The position numbers and the translations under genes were made by a program. DNA of 64,000 nt from Enterobacter ludwigii (GTDB lineage Bacteria > Pseudomonadota > Gammaproteobacteria > Enterobacterales > Enterobacteriaceae). Below, piece by piece: positions 18,460 to 26,341 of this stretch. Each line of letters starts with the position of its first letter. The first letter of the stretch is position 1. The notes under the pieces were generated by a model, which made no database searches, was not told the DNA's origin, and worked only from the letters and a program-made list of their open reading frames with translations. Location: assembly GCF_001750725.1 (NCBI RefSeq), contig NZ_CP017279.1:1178001-1242000 (forward strand). Reading direction: 5' to 3'.

Positions 18460-19126
18460 AGCGCCAGCGTTTCGCAAGCTGCTCAAGGGAGCAGCAGAGC
18501 AGGTAATAGACCACACCCGTAAAGATAAAAATGGCCGCCGGGTAAATTTGCACCCGGTTGTTCACCTGGCCGGCCACCGTGGTGAGCTCAGGGACATTCA
18601 CAATAAACGCCAGCGACGTATCCTTCAGCAGGCTGATAAAAATCCCCACCAGTGACGGCAGAATATTGCGCAGCGCCTGCGGCAGCAGCACGCGCGACAG
18701 CGTTTGCCGGGTACTGAAACCCTGAGACAGGGCGGCCTCGTACTGCCCTGACGGTAAGGCGCTGAGTCCGGCCAGTACTGAATGCATAACCGAAGCCGTG
18801 GTAAACCAGGCCAGGGCCAGCGTGACAGTGAGCGCCCCCGGGAGATCGCCGCCGGTGATGAGCGGCAGCAGATACCACATCCAGAAAATCACAAAGATTA
18901 ACGGGATCCCGCGAATTAACTCCGCCCATACAAAGAGCGCCTTGCGCACAAGCCCCGTAAAACGCCAGGCCAGGCACGCGAGAGCAATTCCACCGGGCAG
19001 GGCGAGAGCCGCCGCGCCCAGCGCCATCAGCAACGAGAGCAAGACCCCGCCAGGCTCACCGACTGCTGCACGTCCCCAGAGCAGGTAATCCAGGTTATCG
19101 GTAATGACATTAAGTCCGGCAAGCAT
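18440..19126 (-). CDS. Polar amino-acid ABC transporter permease (GltK/HisM type)
   Basis: 228 residues with about five hydrophobic segments and the EAA loop 'QYEAALSQGFSTRQTLSRVLLPQALRNILPSL', which couples to the ATPase. Second permease of a heterodimeric His/Glu/Gln-type importer. Its start lies within the last 17 bp of the other permease gene, so translation is coupled. The 3' end overlaps fumD (opposite strand) by 20 bp, leaving no room for a terminator between them. The substrate cannot be read from sequence. Confidence 0.88.
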   Translation of the reverse strand: MLAGLNVITDNLDYLLWGRAAVGEPGGVLLSLLMALGAAALALPGGIALACLAWRFTGLVRKALFVWAELIRGIPLIFVIFWMWYLLPLITGGDLPGALTVTLALAWFTTASVMHSVLAGLSALPSGQYEAALSQGFSTRQTLSRVLLPQALRNILPSLVGIFISLLKDTSLAFIVNVPELTTVAGQVNNRVQIYPAAIFIFTGVVYYLLCCSLEQLAKRWRFNRPAL

Positions 19127-19856
19127 GGTTTCCCCTCCCTGAGATTGGGCCGAGGCGCACCAGCACCGCCCCCATCAGCATACCGGTAAGCAGGTACAGG
19201 ACGGTGCCGACGGTAAACGCCTCCAGCGCATGGGCGTTGTAGCTTTCAATCTGTCTCACCTGATAGGTCAGTTCGGCAAAGCCAATGCCGCTGGCGAGCG
19301 ATGAGAGTTTCATCAGATTGAGATACTGCCCGACAACGGGTTGCCAGGCGTTGGCCAGCCCTTGCGGCAGAAGGATGTAACGAAACAAGCGCCACGCGGA
19401 AAATCCTTGTGCGAGCGCCGCTTCCCGTTGCCCGGCAGGGACTGAACGTAGTCCCGATGCCACTTCCTCAATCAAGAAAGCCGAGGTGAATACGCCTAAC
19501 CCCCATGCAGAGCATAAAAACTCGGGGGTAAACCACCAGACGTCACCGGGCAAAACGGACCAGCGGTGATCCGCATTCACGGCATCCCGGAACGCCTGTG
19601 GTAACCCGTTCCAGGCGGCAAAATACCAGAACAGCAGCTGCACCAGCAGCGGCGTATTGCGAAACAGCGACACCCAGCTACTGACGACCGCGTTCCCGAC
19701 ACGTCCACCCGTCAGGCGAAGAAGCAGAAAAAGCAGCGCGAGCAGGGTTGCCAGCAGCATCCCCGCGAGCGTCACCCACAGGGTGGTGAGAAATCCGGAT
19801 ACGATCCACTGCAGGGGCTGTCCGGTCAGCACGCCCTGCCAGTCAAGTGCGGGCAT
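19110..19856 (-). CDS. Polar amino-acid ABC transporter permease (GltJ/HisQ type)
   Basis: 248 residues with hydrophobic segments near 20-48, 60-80, 110-130 and 205-235, and the EAA loop 'QREAALAQGFSAWRLFRYILLPQGLANAWQPV'. It forms the membrane channel with the permease encoded directly downstream (17-bp overlap). Its start and the upstream ATPase stop share a base (TAATG). It resembles GltJ by length and the large periplasmic loop (residues 85-110). Confidence 0.88.
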   Translation of the reverse strand: MPALDWQGVLTGQPLQWIVSGFLTTLWVTLAGMLLATLLALLFLLLRLTGGRVGNAVVSSWVSLFRNTPLLVQLLFWYFAAWNGLPQAFRDAVNADHRWSVLPGDVWWFTPEFLCSAWGLGVFTSAFLIEEVASGLRSVPAGQREAALAQGFSAWRLFRYILLPQGLANAWQPVVGQYLNLMKLSSLASGIGFAELTYQVRQIESYNAHALEAFTVGTVLYLLTGMLMGAVLVRLGPISGRGNHACRT

Positions 19857-20671
19857 TAGAGATGCTCCTGATGCAGCGGGTTCAGGACTTTTTGCAGGAA
19901 TCGCTGAGCGCGTGGGTGCGACGGTTGCCTGAAAAATTGCTCCGGTGGCGCGGTTTCAAGAACGTGCCCGGCGTCGATAAACACAATCCGGTCGGCAATT
20001 TCCCGGGCAAATTGCATCTCATGCGTCACCACAATCATGGTGATCCCGCTGTGCGCAAGCGCCTTCATCACGAACAGCACTTCGCCAATCATCTCCGGGT
20101 CAAGCGCGGAGGTTGGCTCATCGAACAGAATGATTTGCGGTGAAGAGGCCAGCGCGCGGGCAATCGCCACGCGCTGTTGCTGACCGCCGGAAAGTTCGGC
20201 AGGGAAATGGTGTGCTTTTTCCAGCATCCCCACTTTTTCCAGCAGTGCCAGCGCCCGCGCCTGAGCTGGCTGGGCCTTCCAGCCGTGAACATGCTCCAGC
20301 GCCAGCGTGATGTTTTGACTGGCGGTGAGGTGGGCGTAAAGATTGAACTGCTGAAACACAAACCCGACGCGGCTGCGCAACTGACGCAGCGCGGTACCGG
20401 AGAGCCGTCCGGTGGGCTTGTTATCGATCAGGATCTCGCCACCGCTCAGGGTTTCAAGCTGATTGATAAGCCGGATCAGGGTGGATTTACCGGAACCCGA
20501 AGGCCCGAGAATGGCCACCACTTCACCTGGCGTGATGGTGAGGTTAATGCCCTTTAAGACCTGATGGTTACCGTAATGTTTCTGCACATCGCGAAACTCG
20601 ACGCTGGCGTGTTCCAGATGTGAAAAATCCGCGGCACCGGCCGCGGAGTGTGAAAAAAGCGCTGAGAGCAT
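19856..20671 (-). CDS. Polar amino-acid ABC transporter ATPase (GlnQ/GltL type)
   Basis: 271 residues. Walker A 'GPSGSGKST' at about 56-64, Q-loop 'FVFQQFNLYAH', signature 'LSGGQQQRVAIARAL', Walker B 'IILFDEPTSALDPE', switch His in 'VVTHEMQFA'. An N-terminal extension of about 22 residues before 'VEFRDVQKHYG' is longer than in GlnQ. It powers the two permeases encoded downstream. It starts 1 bp after the binding-protein stop. Confidence 0.9.
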   Translation of the reverse strand: MLSALFSHSAAGAADFSHLEHASVEFRDVQKHYGNHQVLKGINLTITPGEVVAILGPSGSGKSTLIRLINQLETLSGGEILIDNKPTGRLSGTALRQLRSRVGFVFQQFNLYAHLTASQNITLALEHVHGWKAQPAQARALALLEKVGMLEKAHHFPAELSGGQQQRVAIARALASSPQIILFDEPTSALDPEMIGEVLFVMKALAHSGITMIVVTHEMQFAREIADRIVFIDAGHVLETAPPEQFFRQPSHPRAQRFLQKVLNPLHQEHL

Positions 20672-20672
20672 A

Positions 20673-21503
20673 TTACTGAGCTTCTATTTTAAAGGCACGA
20701 GGCTGTGGGGATGGGGTATCCGGACCGAACCAGACGTCATAGATTTTTGCCGCCTGACCGTTCTTCTCAAGGTTAACAAGCTCGTCGTTGACGGCTTTCA
20801 GCAGTGCGGTTTCGCCTTTTTTTACCCCCACGCCAATCTCTTCTTTGCTGAGCAGATCGGGCAGGATTTTGAAGTTCGCCTTGTCCGGCGCCTGCGCCAG
20901 CAGACCGGCCAGAATCGTACTGTCCTGAGTGATAGCCTGCACGTTACCGTTGCGCAGGGCCGTCAGCGCCAGCGGAATATCGTCATAAGAGAGCACGCGG
21001 GCGTGCGGGAAACGCTGGTGCAGCGCCTGTTCACCCGTTGTGCCTTTTACCGCGCCAATGCGCGCCCGGCTATAGGCATCAAGCGTATCGGCAGCTTTTA
21101 CCGGTACCAGGAACTGTTGGCCGGTCACGAAATAGGGAAGGGAGAAATCAACCACCTGCGCCCGTTCCGGGGTAATGGTGATATCTGCCACAATCAAATC
21201 TGCCTTACCGGACTGCAGGAGGGGAATGCGGTTAGCCGGGTTGGTGGCGACCAGTTCAAGCTTCACGCCAAGTGCACTGGCAAGCGCTCTGGCGAAATCG
21301 ACGTCGTAGCCGATAATCTCATGGGTCTTTGCATCGATGGAGCCAAACGGCGGATTGGCATCAAAGGTGGCAACTTTGACCACGCCTGCGGCTTTAATAT
21401 CCGCCAGTTGATCGGCCTGCACCTGCATTGAGAACAGACCGCCTGCCGCCAGTAAGCCCAGCACCAGTGTCCTTTTTTTAAACCCTTTCGTGTTTGCTGC
21501 CAT
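20673..21503 (-). CDS. Periplasmic amino-acid binding protein (SBP family 3)
   Basis: 276 residues with a signal peptide (1-30, cleavage near VQA-D) and a family-3 solute-binding fold: 'FDANPPFGSID', 'IGYDVDFARALASALGVKLELV', 'LLQSGKADLIVADITITPERA'. The Arg and Asp in these motifs contact the amino-acid carboxyl and amino groups in family members. It is the first gene of a four-gene importer operon. The predicted ligand is a polar amino acid (His, Glu, Gln or Arg class) and cannot be narrowed. About 245 bp of promoter region separates it from the divergent small ORFs at 21748. Confidence 0.9.
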   Translation of the reverse strand: MAANTKGFKKRTLVLGLLAAGGLFSMQVQADQLADIKAAGVVKVATFDANPPFGSIDAKTHEIIGYDVDFARALASALGVKLELVATNPANRIPLLQSGKADLIVADITITPERAQVVDFSLPYFVTGQQFLVPVKAADTLDAYSRARIGAVKGTTGEQALHQRFPHARVLSYDDIPLALTALRNGNVQAITQDSTILAGLLAQAPDKANFKILPDLLSKEEIGVGVKKGETALLKAVNDELVNLEKNGQAAKIYDVWFGPDTPSPQPRAFKIEAQ

Positions 21504-21747
21504 AGTGATTGTTCATCCCGTTGTTTTTGTTTTACCCCGTTACGCTCCCATAAGCGAAAGCTCTCGCCAAATAAGAAATCGTTCTTTGCTATAAGCAAAA
21601 AAGCATTAGTGAACAAGGTGTTAATGGCGAGTAAAAGAATGGAGGGCTATTTGCAAATCCTGCACATCGACAGTGGATTTTGGTATTTCCCCTGTGCGGG
21701 TGTTGGGTGTTTAACTTAGGGCAAGTGAAGCGAAAGGGGGAAAGACG

Positions 21748-21915
21748 ATGAAAAAGTGGATAAACACGTTACGGCGGTTTTTTGCGACCCGACCAGCGAA
21801 TGCGGAGAACAGCGCGCAACGTGTTCTTGAGTCCGTACTGCCTGTCGCCAGCCTGTATGGCGTGGACGTTGCCAACATTGATCCGGAGTGGTTCCATGAT
21901 AAAACGTCACGCTGA
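21748..21915 (+). CDS. Small hypothetical protein, 55 residues
   Basis: ATG at 21748 sits behind a strong AAGGGGGAAAG ribosome site. The product has a basic amphipathic N-terminus ('MKKWINTLRRFFATRP'), then 'QRVLESVLPVASLYGVDVANIDPEWFHD'. No signal peptide cleavage site or known motif is recognised. It overlaps by 20 bp a second tiny ORF in another frame and precedes the two-component system by 108 bp. Coding status rests on the ribosome site and codon usage; I do not recognise the family. Confidence 0.55.
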   Translation: MKKWINTLRRFFATRPANAENSAQRVLESVLPVASLYGVDVANIDPEWFHDKTSR

Positions 21916-21970
21916 ACTGCGCCGCACGCGCGAAATGTACTGGAATGAACTGTGCGAAATTTTGTTCTGA
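21896..21970 (+). CDS. Very small ORF, 24 residues, overlapping the 55-residue ORF
   Basis: ATG at 21896 has GGAG seven bases upstream, inside the preceding ORF. It encodes MIKRHAELRRTREMYWNELC followed by EILF, an amphipathic basic helix. The 20-bp overlap suggests translational coupling. It ends 52 bp before the sensor-kinase gene. Unrecognised, and may be a leader peptide or chance. Confidence 0.35.
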   Translation: MIKRHAELRRTREMYWNELCEILF

Positions 21971-22022
21971 CAACGGTTAACTGCTAATGTCGGCAGGATG
22001 AATCTCCTGACCCGTTAACGGA

Positions 22023-23348
22023 ATGAATAACACTCTTTTCAGGCGCACGGTTATTGTCTGGCTGCTGGTGTGCCTCATCAGCGGCGTTTTGCTCTATGCC
22101 GAACAGATCCGCCGCCAGTTCTGGGAACGCGATCGTGAGTTTTCGACACGCTATTCCACCCTTAGCGCCGTACTGACGCAAAATGAATCTGTTTTGCCGT
22201 TACTCAACGGCGAGGAAGACCTCGCGGCCCTGCGCAAAAAATTCCCGCACATCCTCGCCCTTGAGAAAACCTCAGGCCGTGCGCTGAACGCCGCCCGTGT
22301 GGAATCGACCCGCGATTGTCAGTACTGGCTGTATAACCCCTGGCGTCAGATCCGCGTACTTATCGATCTTGCGCCGCTGCTCCGCACCCAACATACCTTT
22401 GACGCACTTGCCATTCGCTTCAATGACGCAGATAACGCGCCCCCTGCCGGGGCTTTCTGGCACTGGCAGCGGACCTTCACGCAACCCACACAACCTTTTA
22501 CCCTTATGGCCACGGCAAAGCCGCACTGGCTGGCCGTCTCCTGGTGGGTATATCCGTTCCTGTTCTTCGGCTGGGCAGTGCTTATCGCCGCGGCCAGCCT
22601 GCTGCTCTGGCAACGGCGGCAGCGCCAGCACGCCGAACAGCGCGCACACTATTACCAGCATGCAAGGCTCAACACCCTGGGAGAGATCACCGCTGGGATC
22701 GTGCATGAGATTAACCAGCCGCTGACTGCCGTTCAGACCTGGATCCAGGGTGCTCAGCGTCAGCAACAGCAGGCGAATCCGCAGGCCGTATCGCAGGCGC
22801 TGGCTGCCGCGCTGGTACAAACCCAGCGTATCAGCGCGCTCTTAACCCGCTTTCGCGAACATGTGGTTCAGGAAAAAGTCACCTTGCGCGACATCGACCT
22901 GAAACCGTGCTGGCAGCAGGTGGTCGATCTCCTTGAACATGAACGCCGCTCTGAGCATATCGCGGTAAGCCATGCGTTCGCGGCAGGTGCCACGCGGGTT
23001 CTGGCAGACCGACTCTGGCTTGAACAGGTGCTGCATAATCTGCTCAGTAATGCCATTCAGGCCCAGCAAGAGTGCGCGCAAGGGTGGGTGAAAATAACCA
23101 GCGAGAAACGGGAAAACTGGATTTATATCACCCTCACCGATGGCGGACCTGGCTTTAGCCCGGAGGCCTTGCAGAACGCCTTTATGCCGTTTTACAGCGG
23201 ACGGACGGAAGGAATTGGGCTGGGAATGACGTTAACGGAGTCGTTGATGACGCGCATGAATGGATCAATCACGCTGGGCAATGCGCCCCAGGGCGGGGCG
23301 CAGGTCCGGTTACAACTGGCGAGTGGAGAGTTAAATACGCGTGGATAA
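22023..23348 (+). CDS. Membrane sensor histidine kinase of a FixJ-type two-component system
   Basis: 441 residues. Transmembrane segment about 9-25, periplasmic domain about 26-170 with a single Cys99 in 'RDCQYW', second transmembrane segment about 172-196, HisKA domain with phosphoacceptor His228 in 'GIVHEINQPL' (the HEINQPL variant), and HATPase motifs 'NLLSNAIQA', 'DGGPGF', 'GIGLGMTL'. The periplasmic domain is not recognised. It phosphorylates the response regulator encoded next (8-bp overlap). ATG is nearly adjacent to a weak ACGGA site, and a 6-codon mini-ORF MNLLTR ends 4 bp upstream. A secreted HbpS/GlcG-family protein is encoded just after the regulator and may be its sensor partner. 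Confidence 0.9.
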   Translation: MNNTLFRRTVIVWLLVCLISGVLLYAEQIRRQFWERDREFSTRYSTLSAVLTQNESVLPLLNGEEDLAALRKKFPHILALEKTSGRALNAARVESTRDCQYWLYNPWRQIRVLIDLAPLLRTQHTFDALAIRFNDADNAPPAGAFWHWQRTFTQPTQPFTLMATAKPHWLAVSWWVYPFLFFGWAVLIAAASLLLWQRRQRQHAEQRAHYYQHARLNTLGEITAGIVHEINQPLTAVQTWIQGAQRQQQQANPQAVSQALAAALVQTQRISALLTRFREHVVQEKVTLRDIDLKPCWQQVVDLLEHERRSEHIAVSHAFAAGATRVLADRLWLEQVLHNLLSNAIQAQQECAQGWVKITSEKRENWIYITLTDGGPGFSPEALQNAFMPFYSGRTEGIGLGMTLTESLMTRMNGSITLGNAPQGGAQVRLQLASGELNTRG

Positions 23349-23952
23349 CACAGTCTGGCTGATTGATGACGATGAATCCATCCGTGAGTCGCTGGCCTTC
23401 TTACTCTCGGGAATGGGCTGGCAGGTCAATGGGTTTGAAAGCGTGGACGCGTTTACTTCAGCGCACGGTGGGCGCGCGGCGCTCGTCGGCTGTCTGCTGC
23501 TGGATATGCGCATGCCGGGAAAAGGCGGGCTGACCTGGCTGGAGGAGGGCAAATGGCCCTGGCCGCTGCTGCCGGTTATCGTCATGACCGGACACGGTAC
23601 CGTTGATGCCTGCCGCCGCGCCTTTCGCAATGGCGTCTTTGAGTTTTTCACCAAGCCGCTGGATGCCGATAAGCTCATTGAAACGGTGGGGCTCGCCTTC
23701 GAAGAGAGCCAGAGACGACTGACCCGCTGGCAGGAAACGTCGCGGATTAAAGCGCGTTTCGAACAACTGACGGCACGTGAGCACGAGGTGCTGGCGGTGC
23801 TGATGGAAGGACGCAGCAATAAAGAGGTGGCCCTGCAGTTGAACCTCTCGCCCAGAACGGTTGAAGCGCACCGGGCCGCGGCGTTCGCCAAGCTTGGCGT
23901 GACCAGCCTGGTGCAGGCAATCCGCGATTACGACAAATTACAATCCGTATAA
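23341..23952 (+). CDS. FixJ/NarL-type response regulator
   Basis: 203 residues from a GTG start at 23341 that overlaps the kinase stop by 8 bp, with GGAGAG upstream. The receiver domain (1-120) has the acidic pocket Asp9-Asp11, phosphoacceptor Asp55 in 'LLLDMRMPG', Thr in 'VIVMTGHGT' and Lys in 'EFFTKPLDADK'. A LuxR-type HTH follows at about 138-195 ('LTAREHEVLAVLMEGRSNKEVALQLNLSPRTVEAHR' region, given here by ends). It binds DNA after phosphorylation by the upstream kinase; the HbpS-like gene 89 bp downstream is a candidate target. Confidence 0.92.
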   Translation: MDNTVWLIDDDESIRESLAFLLSGMGWQVNGFESVDAFTSAHGGRAALVGCLLLDMRMPGKGGLTWLEEGKWPWPLLPVIVMTGHGTVDACRRAFRNGVFEFFTKPLDADKLIETVGLAFEESQRRLTRWQETSRIKARFEQLTAREHEVLAVLMEGRSNKEVALQLNLSPRTVEAHRAAAFAKLGVTSLVQAIRDYDKLQSV

Positions 23953-24041
23953 CTACCAGGATAATTGCGTAATCAACCGAATTACGCTTCATCGCGCGTC
24001 TGAGTACGATCGAACGGTATTCAATCATTCGAGGACATGCG

Positions 24042-24521
24042 ATGAAAAAAGTAATGATGGCAGCCGCGCTTGTCGCCGGTAGCGTAAGCCTGACGGCACA
24101 GGCCGACGCATTGAACCAGAAAAATCTCTCCCTGGCGCAGGCCAACGCGCTGGCGACCTCCGCCATTCAGGCCTGCGTAGCGAAAAACTACCAGGTGACG
24201 GTCACCGTGGTGGACCGCGCCGGTGTGGTCAAAGCGGTGCAGCGTACAGACAATGCCGGGCCACACACGGTAAAAGCCAGCGAAATGAAAGCCTATACCG
24301 CGCTGAGTGCAAAAAATGCGTCAGGCAAGGTTATGGACGCCGCGCAGAGCAATGCCGGCGCACAAAACATGCGTGATATTCCGGGCTTCCTGCTGCTGGC
24401 CGGTGGTCTGCCGGTGAAAGAGGGGGATGAGGTGATCGGCGCAATAGGGATCGGCGGTGCGCCGGGTGGTCATCTGGATGAAGCGTGCGCGCAGGCGGCG
24501 ATTGACGGGCTGAAGAAATAA
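24042..24521 (+). CDS. Secreted HbpS/GlcG-family (haem-degrading-like fold) protein
   Basis: 159 residues with a clear signal peptide (1-21, TAQA-DA). The mature part is a single PF03928-type domain: 'LSLAQANALATSAIQAC', 'VTVTVVDRAGVVKAVQRTDNAGPHT', 'GGLPVKEGDEVIGAIGIGGAPGGHLDEACA'. Family members include GlcG, PduO C-terminal domains and Streptomyces HbpS, which binds haem and modulates the SenS-SenR two-component system. Here a two-component system lies immediately upstream. A function in haem or redox sensing is inference from family and context. Two cysteines (in 'QACVAK' and 'DEACAQ') are present in the mature protein. An intrinsic terminator follows. Confidence 0.85.
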   Translation: MKKVMMAAALVAGSVSLTAQADALNQKNLSLAQANALATSAIQACVAKNYQVTVTVVDRAGVVKAVQRTDNAGPHTVKASEMKAYTALSAKNASGKVMDAAQSNAGAQNMRDIPGFLLLAGGLPVKEGDEVIGAIGIGGAPGGHLDEACAQAAIDGLKK

Positions 24522-24527
24522 TATAAA

Positions 24528-24552
24528 AAAGCACCGGGTTTTCCGGTGCTTT
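24528..24552. terminator. Bidirectional terminator between the HbpS-like gene and the small acidic gene
   Basis: AAAGCACCGG (24528-24537) pairs with CCGGTGCTTT (24543-24552) across a 5-base loop, with A- and T-rich flanks. It serves two convergent genes. Confidence 0.85.
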
Positions 24553-24556
24553 ATCA

Positions 24557-24697
24557 TCAGATCTTGCAGGCATCACCGCAGTCGTCATCGGCGATAATCG
24601 ACTGCGCTTTTTTATCAGCGTCGTCGAGACGTTCCGCGTTACGCTCTTCAGCTTCATCCAGCCCGTTAAAGACCAAGTTTTCGAGATCAATTTCCAT
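24557..24697 (-). CDS. Small acidic hypothetical protein, 46 residues
   Basis: Starts MEIDLENLVFNGLDEAEERN at 24697 after GCAGGTGCCAT, and ends with a cysteine pair in 'DDDCGDACKI'. Strongly acidic and predicted helical for residues 10-35. The ribosome site AGGTG fits; a longer in-frame reading has no good site. The gene is bounded by a terminator on its 3' side and divergent from the MBL-fold gene. I believe it is a conserved enterobacterial small protein but cannot name it or its role. Confidence 0.65.
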   Translation of the reverse strand: MEIDLENLVFNGLDEAEERNAERLDDADKKAQSIIADDDCGDACKI

Positions 24698-24822
24698 ATG
24701 GCACCTGCTTTGTTCGGTTTTTGATACTGGCACAGTATAGGGCAAAAAGAGCCGGCAATGTACCGCGCAGCACATAACGATAATCCCTGCCATACTCAGT
24801 GCTTTATCGCTGAGGAGAGCTC

Positions 24823-25605
24823 ATGATTACACTGTGTAAAACCTGCGGTACCTCTTATGACGCAACGCCGGCGCGATGCCCTGTGTGCGAGGATGAACGC
24901 CAGTATGTTCCGGCCAGCGGCCAGGCGTGGAGTGATTTTGCGACGGTGACGGCCACACACAGCAATAAATGGCAGCAGCTTGAGCCGCAGCTGCTCAGTA
25001 TCAAAACGGTGCCCGCTTTTGCCATCAACCAGCGCGTGCTGCTTCTGCGTACCCCCCACGGCAATATCCTTTGGGATTGCATTGCGAATCTCGACCCGGC
25101 AACCAGAACCATCATCACGGCGCTCGGCGGCATCAGCGCGATCGCGATTTCACATCCTCACTACTACACCACAATGCAGGAGTGGGCCGGGGCTTTCGAT
25201 GCGCCGGTTTACCTGCACGCGAACGATCGCGAGTGGGTTATGCGCGACAGCCCGATGCTCCACTTCTGGCAGGGCGATACGCTGGACATTTTCCCCGCGG
25301 TAACGTTATTACGCCTCGGAGGACATTTCGCTGGCGGAACGGTGCTGCACTGGCAGGAGGGTGATGGTGTCTTACTGGCAGGTGATATTCTACAGGTCAC
25401 GCCGGGCAAAGATGCCGTCTCGTTTATGTGGAGCTATCCGAATATGCTGCCGTTGCCCGCCCGCAGCGTCGAAGACGTGACCGGGCGGCTGGTGGGGAAA
25501 AAATTCGCTCGCCTGTACGGCGCTTTTGAAGGGCAAAATATCCTGGCGAATGCGGATGAGATTGTGCAGCGGTCGGGCCAGAAATATATTGCTTGTCTGA
25601 AGTAA
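24823..25605 (+). CDS. Metallo-beta-lactamase-fold protein with N-terminal zinc ribbon
   Basis: 260 residues. Cys5, Cys8, Cys19 and Cys22 form a rubredoxin-like zinc ribbon. The MBL-fold follows (about 55-255): the usual HxHxDH motif reads 'SHPHYYTT' (His111, His113, no Asp-His), with His168 in 'GGHFAGG' and Asp188 in 'LAGDIL'. The second metal site is therefore degraded, so a standard binuclear hydrolase activity is doubtful. No antibiotic-resistance role is suggested. It stands alone, 72 bp before the carbonic anhydrase gene. ATG at 24823 follows GAGGAGAGCTC. Confidence 0.85.
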   Translation: MITLCKTCGTSYDATPARCPVCEDERQYVPASGQAWSDFATVTATHSNKWQQLEPQLLSIKTVPAFAINQRVLLLRTPHGNILWDCIANLDPATRTIITALGGISAIAISHPHYYTTMQEWAGAFDAPVYLHANDREWVMRDSPMLHFWQGDTLDIFPAVTLLRLGGHFAGGTVLHWQEGDGVLLAGDILQVTPGKDAVSFMWSYPNMLPLPARSVEDVTGRLVGKKFARLYGAFEGQNILANADEIVQRSGQKYIACLK

Positions 25606-25677
25606 AGTCCGGTGGGTAAACTTTACTTGTGTGATCCCGATCATACCTAAACTAAAACAGATAAAAGAGAAATTGCT

Positions 25678-26313
25678 ATGCAACATATCATTGAAGGTTT
25701 TCTCAGCTTTCAAAAAGAGATTTTCCCGCAACGTAAAGAGCTCTTCCGCAGTTTAGCGTCCAGCCAGAATCCCAAAGCGCTGTTCATCTCATGCTCCGAC
25801 AGCCGTCTGGTCCCAGAACTGGTCACTCAGCAAGAGCCAGGACAACTCTTTGTCATTCGTAATGCTGGCAACATCGTGCCACCGTTCGGCCCTGAGCCAG
25901 GCGGTGTCTCCGCAACGATTGAATACGCGGTTGTTGCGCTGGGCGTGACCGATATTGTTATCTGCGGCCACTCCAACTGTGGGGCGATGAAAGCCATTGC
26001 CGACAATGCGGACCTCGAACCTATGCCGGCGGTTTCTCACTGGTTACGCTATTCCGATGCGGCAAAAGCGGTGGTTGAGAAGAAAAGCTGGGATAAGCCA
26101 ATCGATAAAGTGAATGCGATGGTGCAGGAAAACGTGTTTGCGCAGCTGAGCAACATTAAGACTCACCCGTCAGTGGCGGTGGGCCTGCGCAATAACGCCA
26201 TCCGTCTTCACGGCTGGGTGTATGACATTGAAAGCGGCAAAATCCTTGCACTGGATAAAGAGACGAAAACCTTCGTCTCTTTATCCGATAACCCGCAGGT
26301 TTACTTCGAGTAA
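25678..26313 (+). CDS. Beta-class carbonic anhydrase (CynT-like)
   Basis: 211 residues. Zinc ligands and catalytic dyad are visible: '[11 protein letters not shown]' (Cys39, Asp-Arg pair) and '[11 protein letters not shown]' (His and Cys ligands). It hydrates CO2 to bicarbonate in the cytoplasm. It resembles E. coli CynT more than Can, notably in '[19 protein letters not shown]' and '[12 protein letters not shown]'. However, no cynR, cynS or cynX is adjacent, so a link to cyanate breakdown is unsupported here. ATG at 25678 follows AAAAGAGAAATTGCT. Confidence 0.93.
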   Translation: MQHIIEGFLSFQKEIFPQRKELFRSLASSQNPKALFISCSDSRLVPELVTQQEPGQLFVIRNAGNIVPPFGPEPGGVSATIEYAVVALGVTDIVICGHSNCGAMKAIADNADLEPMPAVSHWLRYSDAAKAVVEKKSWDKPIDKVNAMVQENVFAQLSNIKTHPSVAVGLRNNAIRLHGWVYDIESGKILALDKETKTFVSLSDNPQVYFE

Positions 26314-26341
26314 TCCCGCGTTGCAGGGCACGGATGCCCTG

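Noticed and set aside
24823..25605. Beta-lactamase
   Set aside because: The fold is MBL but the active-site motif is degraded, there is no signal peptide, and a zinc ribbon is present.
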